This document shows positions 34,661 to 46,452 of a DNA stretch of 64,000 nucleotides, in pieces (the stretch's first letter is position 1; each line of letters opens with the position of its first letter). A program made the position numbers and the translations under genes. The stretch is from Neoconidiobolus thromboides FSU 785 (lineage: Eukaryota; Entomophthoromycota; Entomophthoromycetes; Entomophthorales; Neoconidiobolaceae): assembly GCA_025603075.1 (NCBI GenBank), contig MU626289.1:84086-148085 (forward strand). Direction: 5' to 3'. The notes under the pieces are model-generated. The model searched no databases and was not told the DNA's origin. It worked only from the letters and a program-made list of their open reading frames with translations.

Positions 34661-36563
34661 CCTTGGTAGTCTGTTAAGAATAGTATTTTGAATATTACTT
34701 TTTTTTTAATTTACTATTAATTTAATTTTTAACCAATTTAAATTTTGATCAAATAGCTTCTTCTTTACTCCTTTAGTTATGATATCATTGGTGAGTTTCT
34801 CTTTTATTCTTCTTAATAAATTTAGGTGAGAAAATTTTTATTTTTTTCAACACTTTAAATTTTAAGATCACCACTGGTTTTAGAAGTTGGCTATTATTTT
34901 TAATTAAACTATCATTTTTCAAAAGTGTAAAGCTTTTAGCAATAATGATAAAAGGAAGCTCTATGTAAAAGTCTTGCCATTTGGATCATTTTCAGGTTAA
35001 AATATTATGAGAAAAACCTTTTTGTATTGATTGACATTTAAAATAAACAAACAAACTCCATGTTATAAAACGTTGCTCAATTTTTGTGCCTAATATAAAT
35101 AAAGAATTAGCTTTATTTGGCAAATACTATTCTAGTTTATTGTATTTTTATGTTGTGTAATATGTTAAAATCTCAATTTATTACTTTATAAATATACTGC
35201 ATGTTTATTTTTAGATTTTGTTTGAGTATTTTTTATTAATATAATAAACTGTTCAATAGTTTTAAAAATAGAGTCTACTTTTATTAAGCCTAAATTACAT
35301 AAAATCAAAAAGGCTTTTGAGTAAAAATAAACCTTATATTGTTGAAAATTGTTACTAAATTCTCCTACCTCAAGAAATCTTTAAGCATCTAAAGCATAGA
35401 AAGTGTAAGATTCTAAATAGATAATTGCTAAGCCCTCATAGATTTACGGATACTATCTTTTTCACTAGATAAGAGTAGCTTAAATTGTTTTAAATAGGGG
35501 TTCAAACTAAAGTCTCTAGCCAAGAGGCTGGTAACAGAAATATTACTTTTAGAGGTAAACTATTATTTTATCCTAACTCATTTTTGTAGTTTATAAAAGT
35601 AAAATAATTTTTTTGAAAAATAGGGATAACCAGATTGATTTTTAATTTATTTTTTTGTATTAAAACAGTTTCATTTCAAATAGAAACATCAAATAAATCA
35701 AATTTAATACCCTCCATTTCTTCTTGAATTTAGCTTAAAATCCAAAACTTTTGTTTATCAACTTTGTAAAAATTGTCTTGTGTGAAAATATCTATTTGAT
35801 ATTCTTCACTATTATTCTATTCACTAAGTTGTTCTAAATGCAAACCAGTATTCTTTACAATTAAATCGTAGCTTGAATTTTATGTTAAAATGACAAATTT
35901 ATATATCATATAATAAATAACCACATATAATGAAGTTTTTGCTTATATATTTTATACAATAAGCAAATAATATAACCAGACATAGAATTTCATACTAAGA
36001 CAACAGCTTGTCAATATTTTAAATTACTACTTTAAGTAAACTGTAACAAACCTTAGTATACGGAAATTAACAAAAAAGATCAACTAAATCTAGATTAAAA
36101 TAAAGTTAACTTAATCTAAGCATTTATGCCATAATCTCTTAGATCAATAATAAAAAAGAGCCTTTAATAAACGATTTAAATAAAGTAATTAGCAGTTAAT
36201 AAATGATAATAAATTAAAATCAACGCCATTATATTTGTTATAACTTTATTGATGATTGATAAGCTTACTCAATTTAATTGGTAGATTGTTATCTAAATTA
36301 CTTTGATGCTCAGTTTTTCAATAAATTTTAAGACATATCAACTAAGCAACTTTAATATCTAAAATATTACAGACTTATGAATTTGAAAGAAAAATTATAT
36401 TATACTTATTTATTAAAAAGATAATAAAGAGAAGAAATATAATAACAACCGGCACTAAAGATAGTTATTGAAAAAAGGTAAAAGAAAAACAACAACTAAT
36501 AATACAATGAGATTTGAATTAGAAACAACCAAGAGTTAGTAGAACGAACACACATCAAACAAA
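34661..36563. other. intergenic, nothing identified
   Basis: AT-rich, stops in all frames, no palindromic-element copy that I could find. Confidence 0.55.
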
Positions 36564-37055
36564 TTAATTCAATTCCCCAATGATATACAAACCTTCTGAA
36601 TTCTCCGTCATGAAGCTACAAATGTCTTCTTTAGTAATCCAAATTTCATAATCAATTAATGTGAGAAATTCGAATTCCATATTATTTATGTCTCTTATTG
36701 AATATATCTTAGAGGCCTTAGATACTGCTCTGTTATTATATGGCTCAGTTGTGTATTTACAAGCAAGTAATAGAGAAGCTGTGAAAATTCGATGAATTGT
36801 ATCCGAAGTTCCTTTAGCATCACTTGGTAATCTGTTTTTTAAACGTTCACAATAAATTAAACAAATGACTGCTGTAAGTTTTTTAATTTGAATCTCAGCT
36901 AACAACGTATCGATGTATAGCATAAATTCAGGTACTCTTGTACGATTTATCATATCTTTGATTGGGACATAAATCGCACCGTTTACAAGTTCAGCTACAT
37001 ATGAGTTGTAGTTTGGAAATGGTTGATAGATTGGTTGTTCATATAAGTATACCAT
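36564..37055 (-). CDS. small Pho85-type cyclin
   Basis: Single exon, 163 residues, nearly all cyclin box. Features: 'FMLYIDTLLAEIQIKKLTAV', 'YCERLKNRLPSDAKGTSDT', 'HRIFTASLLLACKYTTEPYN' and 'INNMEFEFLTLIDYEIWI', matching PCL1/PCL2/PHO80-type cyclins. It lacks the long N-terminus of the cyclin at 21.6 kb. A TATATAA box (complement of 37171-37178) is about 115 bp upstream, and two CCAATCA boxes (complement of 37404-37410 and 37446-37452) lie further out. The CDK partner is unknown. Confidence 0.85.
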   Translation of the reverse strand: MVYLYEQPIYQPFPNYNSYVAELVNGAIYVPIKDMINRTRVPEFMLYIDTLLAEIQIKKLTAVICLIYCERLKNRLPSDAKGTSDTIHRIFTASLLLACKYTTEPYNNRAVSKASKIYSIRDINNMEFEFLTLIDYEIWITKEDICSFMTENSEGLYIIGELN

Positions 37056-37403
37056 TGTTAAATGTAATATGAATCAAAAAATAAATAATGAATTGAAGTT
37101 GGAAATAATAGTTAAAAAATCAGAATGAAATAAAATAAATTGAATAAATTTGATCTTGATTCTGTTTTCCTTATATACCTTTTTTTCCTGTGTAGTACAT
37201 ATTCCTCACATGAAAGATAAAGGTTTTAACAGCTTAAAATTCAGTGTAATCCAATTAGAATTTAGGCCTTATTAAAAAGACTATTTTTATCAATTTGTAC
37301 CCAAAAATGGGAGTTGAATCATGAATTAACAGCATAAAATTGGGAAATTTTATTAATTTAGTTTGGGGGCTTATTACGTGGGGTGGATAAAATAAATTAA
37401 GAT

Positions 37404-37452
37404 TGATTGGCTAATAAAAGTGGTTTAATTGTTTATACTCAACCGTGATTGG
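37404..37452 (-). promoter_or_regulatory. two CCAATCA boxes upstream of the small cyclin
   Basis: TGATTGG at 37404-37410 and 37446-37452, i.e. CCAATCA on the coding strand, about 350-400 bp before the ATG; the same motif as before the other cyclin. Confidence 0.4.
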
Positions 37453-39104
37453 TCTTATTCTCAGGTTGACAGATTTTTTTGATTTTACCTCTATTCATTA
37501 ACACAATAGTTGTTTTGGTGTTTTATTAAAATAAGTAAATATTATTTGGAATTAAATAAAATATTTTATTTGATTATTTTGATTAACTAAAAAGATTAAA
37601 AAGGAGGGGGTTTGATTCTTCATTTAAATTTCTACTATAAAAAACTAAATTTCTAAATCACAATAGTAATGATTGCGCATAATAGCTACAGATTAAAATT
37701 GAATTAAAAGGCAATAAAGATAATAATCACGGTTATTAACCAGGTCACACTTAATATTTATGTTATAAATTACATTTAACAATTACCCATCTTATTCTTT
37801 TATCAGCATCATGAGTTTACAATTCAAGCTTCATTTATGAGTTTCATATTGTTTCCATCAGTTTGTAAAAAATATCTTATTTATACAAAGCAAATCATAA
37901 GATTATGATTGTAGTGCAAGTTTTAAGATAAATTAAATAAATTATAAAATAAGTTATAAAAAAAACACTATTATGAAGAATTATATAATCTATTAAATAA
38001 AATGATTAATCCTACATTCATTCTTATAGTAATATTCGTTATTTATTATAAAAAAAGCTACTTTAATTTTAGTTTAAATAAACTTTTGAAATGTTTTAAT
38101 CTCAACTATTTAAATAGTGTTAGTTTGATGAATTTTATATTATGAATTATTGTTATGTGTATATTAAATTATAATTTGTGCTTTGAATAAAGTTATTTAA
38201 ATCTCTCTTATTTTTGTTTTATTATTTTTACTTCCTATTATTATTTTCAATTAATGAAGATTGCTTATTAATATATTGACATTGATTTGTGAAGTGCTTT
38301 TACTTTTATTTAAATAAAAGTATATATTATTTATATAGAAACAATTCTTTTATAGTAATGATTATTATCAATGTAATATAATCTTGATGCAGTAATTATT
38401 TATCATATTATTATATTTTATAGATTGTCATGAGATAATATAATAACTGGCTCAATCATTAAAGCGAGGTAATGGTTTTTAAAATTTAGAGCTTGACTTA
38501 CTTTATGTAGAAGAGTCCATTATTTATTTTATTACTTATTTAATAAATAATAGTCAAATTAAACTTTATATCAAAAAAGTGTAATTTATAATCAATTAAT
38601 AGTTACTTTGCCCATTTCAATTATTAAGCTTATTTTAAACTGTATTGGTCTCTACTCCTCATAAAAGGCCTCTTTTACTCGTTGAAATCTAATTAATTTT
38701 TTTATCAGACCACATATTAAAGAAGTGGGAAATACTTAATTTCCTGCTATATTCTTTAATTATCTAAAGTCATGTAGAAATTAGTGACCCTTCCAATAAC
38801 TTTCCTTTTTTTATTTTACCTCTCTAAATAAAGTCAAATAAAGGGTTATAATTTTTGGATCTGATGCCTTTAATATGGGCAAATAATAGCTGAGTTTAAA
38901 AATTAAACAAATATAACTTTCAATAACAGCAACTTAAATACTGACAGGAAAAACTGCCTACAAAATAAAAATTAATAATTTATATTTAATTTTACTCTCT
39001 TTCATTTTACGATTTATGTTAATAAATAAATAAATAATCTAAATTTAGGTATTAGCTTTTATTAAATAATTGTGATATTGAAGCTAATATTTCAAAATAA
39101 AGTA

Positions 39105-39204
39105 TGGGAATGTCTTTTTTGACTTCATTATTTTTTCCATTTTTTAAGTGCTATTTAAGTGGAAAATTTGTTAGTAAGATTCTTAAATACAAAACACATC
39201 CCCA
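39105..39204 (-). mobile_element. palindromic MITE-like element, copy 9
   Basis: TGGGAATG ... AAGTGCTATTTAAGTGG ... ACACATCCCCA; well preserved. Confidence 0.85.
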
Positions 39205-39324
39205 TATATAGAATATAATGCTAACTTAATTTAATAATAGAACTAACTTCTCAAGAGTTAAAAATAAGTCATATAACTAAAAATAACGTCAATATCAAAT
39301 TAAATTAAATTCGCTATAGATTAA

Positions 39325-39460
39325 TAGAGATCTTAGGTAGCTACTTCTAAAAGTTGATTTATTTAGTAAAATACGAAAATGGATTTAATTAATCTAGTAA
39401 AAATTTCGTCGTATTTTACTAAATAAATCAACTTTTAGGAGTAACTACCAGAGACCTCTA
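39325..39460. repeat. hairpin inverted repeat, about 50-bp arms
   Basis: Arm 39325-39375 (AAAAGTTGATTTATTTAGTA inside) is nearly the exact reverse complement of 39410-39460; the spacer is 34 bp. Unrelated to the other two repeat families. Confidence 0.85.
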
Positions 39461-40594
39461 CTAGTGTAGCAATAGTGATAAAATGAGTTTAGATAAAAGC
39501 GTGAAGAATAAGATATAGAAGCCTTATAATAGCTACAAAACAGAAAAACATAATTAATAGTGTTATTTACTGTTTAATCTAAGACTCTGCCTTTCATTTT
39601 GTCTTTATATCTGAGTTTTTACTTTAGATATTTTTAATTAATATAGAATTAAAAGATACTTTTAAAAAGATAATCTAAACTTCTTTATTCTAATTTATTA
39701 TACTGAGCTTCAGTTATTCGATAATCTAAATAACACTTATTTTAAATTTAAGGTGGCTTACAGTTCCATTAGTTGTTTTAAAAATATTCGTTAATAAACT
39801 GACTTGGGAGCTTATCCATTTCAAGAACATAAAAAGCAATGACTTAAGAATCTATTTAATAAATTGATGACATCGATTAAAATCTATGTGTAGCTACAGG
39901 TCTTTTATAAAATCTCAGAATTATAAATAAGACTAAAAACTAGTATTGACCCTGTAATAAATAAAAGCTGATTTAAAATGGTACTAATAAAACTTGATTC
40001 TAAAGGTCAGTTTAATGAATGAGACAATAGTTATACCTATTTTTTAAATAGCATGTACAATCTTCGGTAAATTTTAAATAAAATAGAATTCTTCCATTAA
40101 TTCAACTAATTGATAATCTTTTTAAAGGCGGTTTTGTTACAAGTTAAAATAATGAAAAGTAAAAACAAAGTGAGATCAAACTTTCCTACTTTTATTCTAA
40201 ACATAAAGTTATTTAAAATAAAAATAAAGAGAATAAACAATTAAAACAGGCCAAAATAAATATCTAAGTCAACTTTTTAATTCAATAGCTCACTTATAGA
40301 AAACAAAATAAAAGTTGATTGAGGTTGTCAACTTTTTAACAAATTATTTAACTATTCTTTATATATAAGGTATACTATTGACTGTCAAATCAATCAATTA
40401 AAATCGATAAAAAAGTGGATTCCTGATAAAATAAGTTGCAAATAAAAAAAGGTAAAAAAATGGACGGGATTGATTGAATAATTTTTCGTGGGATTTTATT
40501 ATTTCTTTAGCAGATTTTACTAAAAAACAAGATAGTTTTAAACTAGTAATTAAAGTAGAATAAATTAAATTTTATTTGATGGATAAAAAGAAAA

Positions 40595-41713
40595 TTAGGC
40601 CCAAATCCCGATGATGGCCATCGAGGCAACTCCGAGGTAAAGAGCAATGAAACACAAAATTTTAGCAACTTTGGATTTTAAAACAAATTCCGATTTGGTA
40701 GAAATTTCTCTTGCAATCAATTCTACCAAAGCGGTGTAAATTAAAATACCAGCAGAAATCGCATCGAATACACCTTGAATAACTAAAGCAGTTGGCGAAG
40801 TATCGGAATAAGAGGTATGAATTAAGATTCCAATAGCAACTCCAATAGATGCAGTTATTGAGAAAGACAACACCATAAATATAGGCTTCAAGACAGTATT
40901 AAAATTTAAATCGGAGATACGAGCACCTAAGCCAATTCCTTCAAAAAATTGATGGAATACAATAGCTACTAATAAAGTAACCCATTGTGTCCCAGAAGTT
41001 ACACCTAAAGAGATACCAATAAAGATAGAGTGGGATAATATTCCTAATTCTAATATGTAAGTGGTTATTCTTGTTTCAAGCGAATCACTGCAATGCATTG
41101 CACAGCCGTGCTCCTCTTCGCCTATTAAGTCACTCCCCTTTACTACTTCTTCAATTTTATCTCTATTAAAATGAGCTAATAGTAAATACTCTAAAAGGTG
41201 AAGGACCAAGGCAGCAATCATTGCAATTAAAGTAGGGAAAGCACTATAAGTTTTAAATATTTTTGGGGCACACTCATGGGATAAATTATAAACGGAGGAC
41301 ATTAGCATGTGAATAAACCCAGTTGACAAAATTACTCCAGACCCAAAATGACGCCCAATATCAATGATTATGGTTGGTATTTTGATAAAACTTTGGCGTT
41401 TACTAATTGCTGTCATAGAGCACCCAACGAAACTCGCTACTGCTAATACTACTGCACCAATGATGTGTAAACCAAGGTCATACTCTCTCAGTACAGTTAT
41501 TTCACCACATACGCTTTCATGTTCATGCTCATGTTCATGTTCATGTTCATCCTCAGCATGACTATGGTCCCCGTGTCTACGCTTTATATTAACAACATGG
41601 TTTCGTGGTATTTCAATTGAACCACTCTCTCCTAAGCTGGACGATAATTGATTTAAAGATTCAGATAAAGCCAAGACACCAAATAAAGTGAGAATAAAGA
41701 TGAAAAATTTCAT
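40595..41713 (-). CDS. ZIP-family zinc (iron) transporter, Zrt1/Zrt2-like
   Basis: Single exon, 372 residues. N-terminal signal-like segment ('FFIFILTLFGVLALSES'), then an extracellular His/Asp/Glu stretch with alternating HE (about residues 46-67). Eight hydrophobic segments are visible. The ZIP signature in TM4-TM5 is clear: 'ELGILSHSIFIGISLGV' and 'VAIVFHQFFEGIGLGARI', with the metal-binding His and Glu present. The loop before TM4 has 'EEEHGCAMHCSDS', a possible metal sensor. Probably a plasma-membrane zinc importer. A TATAAAA box (complement of 41771-41777) lies 60 bp upstream and zinc-response-like repeats 330-720 bp upstream, suggesting zinc-controlled expression (inference). Confidence 0.95.
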   Translation of the reverse strand: MKFFIFILTLFGVLALSESLNQLSSSLGESGSIEIPRNHVVNIKRRHGDHSHAEDEHEHEHEHEHESVCGEITVLREYDLGLHIIGAVVLAVASFVGCSMTAISKRQSFIKIPTIIIDIGRHFGSGVILSTGFIHMLMSSVYNLSHECAPKIFKTYSAFPTLIAMIAALVLHLLEYLLLAHFNRDKIEEVVKGSDLIGEEEHGCAMHCSDSLETRITTYILELGILSHSIFIGISLGVTSGTQWVTLLVAIVFHQFFEGIGLGARISDLNFNTVLKPIFMVLSFSITASIGVAIGILIHTSYSDTSPTALVIQGVFDAISAGILIYTALVELIAREISTKSEFVLKSKVAKILCFIALYLGVASMAIIGIWA

Positions 41714-41770
41714 ATCGAAATAATTATAAAAAGAAAAACTTTTGAAATTGATGGGTTGTAATTTCTCTCC

Positions 41771-41777
41771 TTTTATA
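41771..41777 (-). promoter_or_regulatory. TATA box of the ZIP gene
   Basis: TATAAAA on the coding strand, 58-64 bp before the ATG. Confidence 0.55.
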
Positions 41778-42037
41778 CCATTTTTTAAATTTAATTGATT
41801 ATTAATTTATTCTTAGAAGCTAATTTTATTCTATAGATAAATGTGACCATAGATTTTATTATTTTAAGAAATTGTCAATACTTTGTGCTAAGGCTAGAAT
41901 TTTCTTAGTAATCAGCTAAATAAATGGTGACTAAAGTGTGATTAGAACCTACCTGTTAGTGTTCAATTGTGATGGTCATTTAATAGTCAGATATGAAATA
42001 TACAAATATTTTTTATTTTTGTCTTTTGTAAAATATG

Positions 42038-42055
42038 ATAACTTCAAAAGTACTC
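42038..42055 (+). promoter_or_regulatory. repeated ZRE-like motif, site 1
   Basis: ATAACTTCAAAAGTACTC, about 330 bp upstream of the ZIP start. Confidence 0.5.
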
Positions 42056-42146
42056 TATTCCGTAATAGTGATTAAAAATTATCAATTGAATCAATTTATT
42101 CTCTAACTGAAAACATAAATGGTTGGAATGGAAATGAGTTTTAACA

Positions 42147-42169
42147 ATAACTTCAAAGGTACTCATTGA
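42147..42169 (+). promoter_or_regulatory. repeated ZRE-like motif, site 2
   Basis: ATAACTTCAAAGGTACTCAT; its ACTTCAAAGGT core differs at one position from the yeast Zap1 consensus ACCYYNARGGT. Confidence 0.55.
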
Positions 42170-42399
42170 TTTTTGTAAATTTATTCAACTATTGGCCAAA
42201 TAGAATCACTCCTTCGCTAAAATTACATTTTATTCTCAAATCAATCAATCATTGATTTTTCTAATCTATCAAAATATCCAATGAGAAAGGATTAATCCAA
42301 AAAGGATTTAATTGAATTAGGCTAATTGGCTGATTATTTTCATCATTCTAAATGAATTAATTAAAAAGTTTCTATTCTTATCCAATTATATTATCTTCC

Positions 42400-42433
42400 A
42401 TAACCTCAAAAGTACTCATGGCTTTGAAGTTAT
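42400..42433 (+). promoter_or_regulatory. repeated ZRE-like motif, site 3 plus inverted half
   Basis: ATAACCTCAAAAGTACTCAT followed at once by CTTTGAAGTTAT, the inverse complement of ATAACTTCAAAG, forming an imperfect palindrome. Confidence 0.55.
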
Positions 42434-44759
42434 ATAGTGTGTGGAACTTTTATTGTCATAGAAAGATTCTAGTCTTTGTTTAAAATAAAAAAAACAGTCT
42501 AAGTGTTTCTTCAATGCCATGATAAAGCTCGGGCCGAAAGTTTTATCGTTCCCATTTTTTTAGTTCATTTTTAGTTTACTAATAAAATTATAATAAATGG
42601 CCATTTTTTATAATATATCTAGGATTACAACTATTTATTACCATCGTTTTTATTTAAAGATAGTTTAATTTAGCATAAATCATAAAGAAAGATGATGTCA
42701 ACTTTTTTGTAAAAATAAATAAGGAGACTTTCAAATAGATAGTATTAATTATCAATATTAGCCTATTATTGTGATAAAAGATGGAAAGTTTTTATACAAA
42801 CATTATATGTAGTAATATAACTCCAACAAAGCAAATAATGGGATCCAGTTCTGGAATTAATTATTAAAATAAGGTAAAAAACCTATTAAGAGAATAATAG
42901 TAGAAATTTTAATTCTTTATAGCTTCTAAATAATAAGTTTATATTAAAATGCCTTAAATCTTAACTTCATTGTACATTTGGATATTTTTTTGTTTTCAAC
43001 AAATTACAATAGATTATAAAGTCTTAGAACTATGTCATAGTATATTAAATGGTAATTCATAAATTTTTTAAATTGTTAATTCCATCAAAGTTCAGTTATG
43101 CAAAAATCTAATTCAGTATTGCCATTCTAACTATTATTGTTGCCCAAAACTTATTATTTGCAAAATTCTAAGGAATCTTTGTATTTTAAATTGTATATAA
43201 TCTACAAAAGTCTTTTGTTTACAAATAATCATAGTCAATAAAAGGTTACTCTTTATATAACTCTGGAAAACAAATTTGACTAGCTTGCTAATGACTACTT
43301 AGTAAATTGGCTGAGTTTATTTTACAGAGCTATACAAATCTATTTAAGATACTTTAAATATACATTCTATTTAAATGTTTAATTTACCTCTATATCGAAA
43401 CAATAATATTATATATATTGTTATAGTAGAATGTATTTGGAGTAAGTCACATGTCATTTTTATTTGACATTTGGTATTTCTCTATCTTGTATCGAGATAG
43501 GGATGTTTTTTTTGACTTCATTACTTTTTCCATTTTTTGAGTGCTGTTTGAGCAGAAAAATTATTAGTAGGTCTTGAGCAAAAAAATACATTCACAAATT
43601 CTTACAGTATAAACTTAGTTCGTTCTTATTAAATCTAAATTGTCATGTTTTAATAAATATTTAGTTGATTTATTTAGTCGAAATTTATTAGTAAATTTAC
43701 ATAATTTTATAGCTGAAATAAATAGAAAGCTATAGAGAACTAAGTGATGTATTTGAGTTGCTTTTTTATCTTATATCAGTAGCATTCTAGTAGCTCAACT
43801 TTATTAAATATAACCATCTATGAATTATAGAATGAGGATGAAGTTAATAAATTTAATAAGTAATATATACAATCTAATAGCTTTTTATAAACCTCAGATC
43901 CCATGTATTTTATTAAATGAAGTTTGAATCCTTAGAAATCGTAATTACTGGCTATTTTCAATAACTTATCAAAATAAGTTAGAGTAATTTAGTAAGGGAC
44001 GAAAGGCTGTACTTTTTTTACCTATCATATAATAAAATCAATTAATTTTCAAGCCAAAATACCAGTATAAAATGTCATATAATTTTATTTAAAAAGACTG
44101 TTTCTCAAAGTAAAACTTCAGAGTTAAATCAAAAATCAAAAAATAGAATAACTTATTAAACTTTTTTTAGTTCTTGAATTTTCAAAACTTATAATAAATG
44201 ATCCTTTTTAAAAGTGGTTTTGGATGCAAATTTTTAAGCAGGGGGCTTTTTTTAAAACTTTTATATTTGATAGTTTTTAAGTATTTTATATAAACATTAC
44301 TTTAAGACTGATAATCAAAAAATAAAGTTTGAAATGAAGTTTTAAGTTTATAAAAGTATTATCTTATCTCTATTATATTTCATTTTCGATAGGATCCTAT
44401 TACAATTTATTAGCTATAATACTATATCAGCAAGTATTTTATTCTCTGAATACTATACATATAAACAAAGCTTTGTTTGAGCTATTAGATTGTTTAAGCA
44501 TGATACCCAAATATACAATTAACTAATATACAACATATGGTAAAATTTCTTTATAGTATAATTAGCAAAAGATTAAAATTAAAGAGTGTACAATTCGTGA
44601 AAATATAGAGATTAAAAATACAGATTTGATAAACTGGTTAAATATTACATGATTCCTACTAGGTAAATAAAAAAATATTAATTCAAAATATTAACAAAGG
44701 TATATAAGTACTTGAAAAAGAATACTTTATAAATGTATAAATTATGTTTAAATTACAAA
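42434..44759. other. intergenic with one repeat copy
   Basis: Between the ZIP upstream region and the 3' end of the Zn2Cys6 gene. One palindromic element at 43498; otherwise no feature recognised. Confidence 0.5.
43498..43596 (-). mobile_element. palindromic MITE-like element, copy 10
   Basis: TAGGGATGTTTTTTTTGAC ... core GAGTGCTGTTTGAGC ... ATACATTCACA. Confidence 0.75.
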
Positions 44760-45422
44760 CTACCTTTGATTAGTTTGAATTCGCGGTTTGGAGTTCCCAA
44801 ATAAAGTGTTAAATAGATACCTCTTTAAATAATCTAATATAACTAACCCTTTGAAATAAGTGTCGTCTCTTTGTGAGTCTGCTATTTGTATCAATTGCGC
44901 AGCATGGGAATAATAGTACAATGTGGTTGAATTGCTCATTCCTAAATCTGAATACATTGCAGCACAAGTACAAACACAAAAGAATAAGAAAGTTTCAGAA
45001 GGACTAGGATCGTTTGACCTTATCCTTTCTAAGTTGACAGCATTGACTGGACTCCCTAATACTGGATTAAGACTACTCATAAAATGATCTATTAGCTGTT
45101 TTTCTAAACCAAGCTTAGTTAGTTTTCCATCAATAAAATAAGGATTCTCTTCAACGCCACTTGGTTTTTCAACCTCACTTCGATGTATATCCCCTCTCCT
45201 ACTTTCACTATTATGGTCTCTATCTAAATTCGGGCTTTGCATTTCTTGAGTAAAGTTATTCGGTGAAGTAGTATCTGATAATCTTGATTTAGGTCCTCTT
45301 TTCTGAATTGGATCTCTAAAAGTGCAAACAAGGTTTCTTTTGGTACATGGTCCACAACTTCCTTCAAATGCTTCACATTTGACTCTGCGTGTTCGACATT
45401 GGTCGCAAGCTCTAAAGGTCAT
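44760..45422 (-). CDS. short Zn2Cys6 regulator with truncated fungal TF domain
   Basis: Single exon. I choose the ATG at 45422 (MTFRACDQCRTRRVKC), which puts the zinc cluster at the usual N-terminal position; an in-frame ATG 18 nt upstream exists. Cluster: C6, C9, C16, C23, C26, C33 (CX2CX6CX6CX2CX6C), followed by basic 'QKRGPKSR', a typical GAL4-type linker. After a Ser/Asn/Glu-rich stretch, the start of a Fungal_trans-like domain appears ('KQLIDHFMSSLNPVLGSP', 'SETFLFFCVCTCAAMYSD', 'DTYFKGLVILDYLKRYLF'). The protein ends at residue 220, far short of a normal regulator, in 'GNSKPRIQTNQR'. GTAGTT at the end could be a splice donor to unseen exons, but I found none downstream. Confidence 0.75.
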   Translation of the reverse strand: MTFRACDQCRTRRVKCEAFEGSCGPCTKRNLVCTFRDPIQKRGPKSRLSDTTSPNNFTQEMQSPNLDRDHNSESRRGDIHRSEVEKPSGVEENPYFIDGKLTKLGLEKQLIDHFMSSLNPVLGSPVNAVNLERIRSNDPSPSETFLFFCVCTCAAMYSDLGMSNSTTLYYYSHAAQLIQIADSQRDDTYFKGLVILDYLKRYLFNTLFGNSKPRIQTNQR

Positions 45423-45927
45423 GTTTAGTAAATGGAACAAAAAATTTCACAAATTATAAGCTATTTAGAAAATTATACTAGAACTAATATCTCTATCCAA
45501 TTATGATGCTTTATTTATCTTTTTGGGTTATGTGGTTGGTTATTTATAAGCATTTGAAGTGGAACATTCTTTATAACTCTATTCTTATTGGACAAATCAA
45601 TTAGGAGAATAATTGGATAAATTTAAGAACAAGATAGAACTATGATCCCAAAATTGCGCTCTGGGGAAACTCAGTTAATATTCAATTAACGTTGTTTTAT
45701 AAAATATCATATTAACTTATTATACTTGTTTGTCAACTTTGAAGTTAAATAATACAATGTCAAATCATTTTGAAATTCAAATCTATTAATTGTATATTTT
45801 ATGACACTATAAAAACGTTACTAAATAGAAAGCTGCATTATAATACTATTGATTTATTCAAAAAGCTCATATTATCCTAAAATCCCTTTATATTTTTAGA
45901 GACTATTAAGAACCATCAATAAATATA

Positions 45928-45971
45928 TGGGAACAGCTTTTATTTCATCATGTGTCTATTTCTATATCCCA
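45928..45971 (-). mobile_element. possible internally deleted palindromic element
   Basis: TGGGAACAGCTTTTATTTCA ... ATATCCCA in 44 bp: both ends of the family with the middle missing. Confidence 0.35.
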
Positions 45972-46353
45972 TAAAATTTAAAAAGATTTTTATATAGCGT
46001 ATCTATTATTTTATTTTTAGTACATTGATTTATTTTATTTTCCCTTAATATATCACATTAAAATTTGGGCTTTTTTAAGACATGTTTAAGTTATATAATA
46101 CAAAAAAATAATAAACTGAATGAAAATGTAATAGAAATTGAATCAAAAGTAAAAAATATGTTATAAAACAGCTTACAATATATCTGAGTCGTTATTTTAA
46201 ATCCTATTATAATGGTTTATTATAGTAGTTTTAAATTTTGCTAATTTGTTCTTTTAAGTTATTTTATTAAATAATTTTAGCAAAACAAACAATTATCAAT
46301 CTAAAATACAAAATTTATAACGACATTATATATTAATAAAGTAATTTAGTATA

Positions 46354-46452
46354 TAGGGATGTATTTTTTTATTTAAAAATTTTACTAGCAACTTTTCCAC
46401 TTAAATAGTGCTTTAAAAATGGAAAAGTAATGAAATCAAAAGAATCATCCTC
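46354..46452 (+). mobile_element. palindromic MITE-like element, copy 11
   Basis: TAGGGATGTATTTTTTT ... TTTTCCACTTAAATAGTGCT ... GAATCATCCTCA. Confidence 0.75.

Larger units (their letters stand above)
37056..40594. other. long intergenic region with two repeats
   Basis: Contains the promoter of the small cyclin (to about 37.5 kb), one palindromic element (39105) and one hairpin inverted repeat (39325-39460). No coding region recognised. Confidence 0.55.

Noticed and set aside
41364-41561. Frame antisense to the ZIP gene ending in repeated Ser-Cys
   Set aside because: It is the complement of the His-Glu codon repeat of the transporter.
45423-45440. Upstream ATG for the Zn2Cys6 gene
   Set aside because: It would add six residues before the cluster; either start is possible, but the nearer ATG gives the usual spacing.
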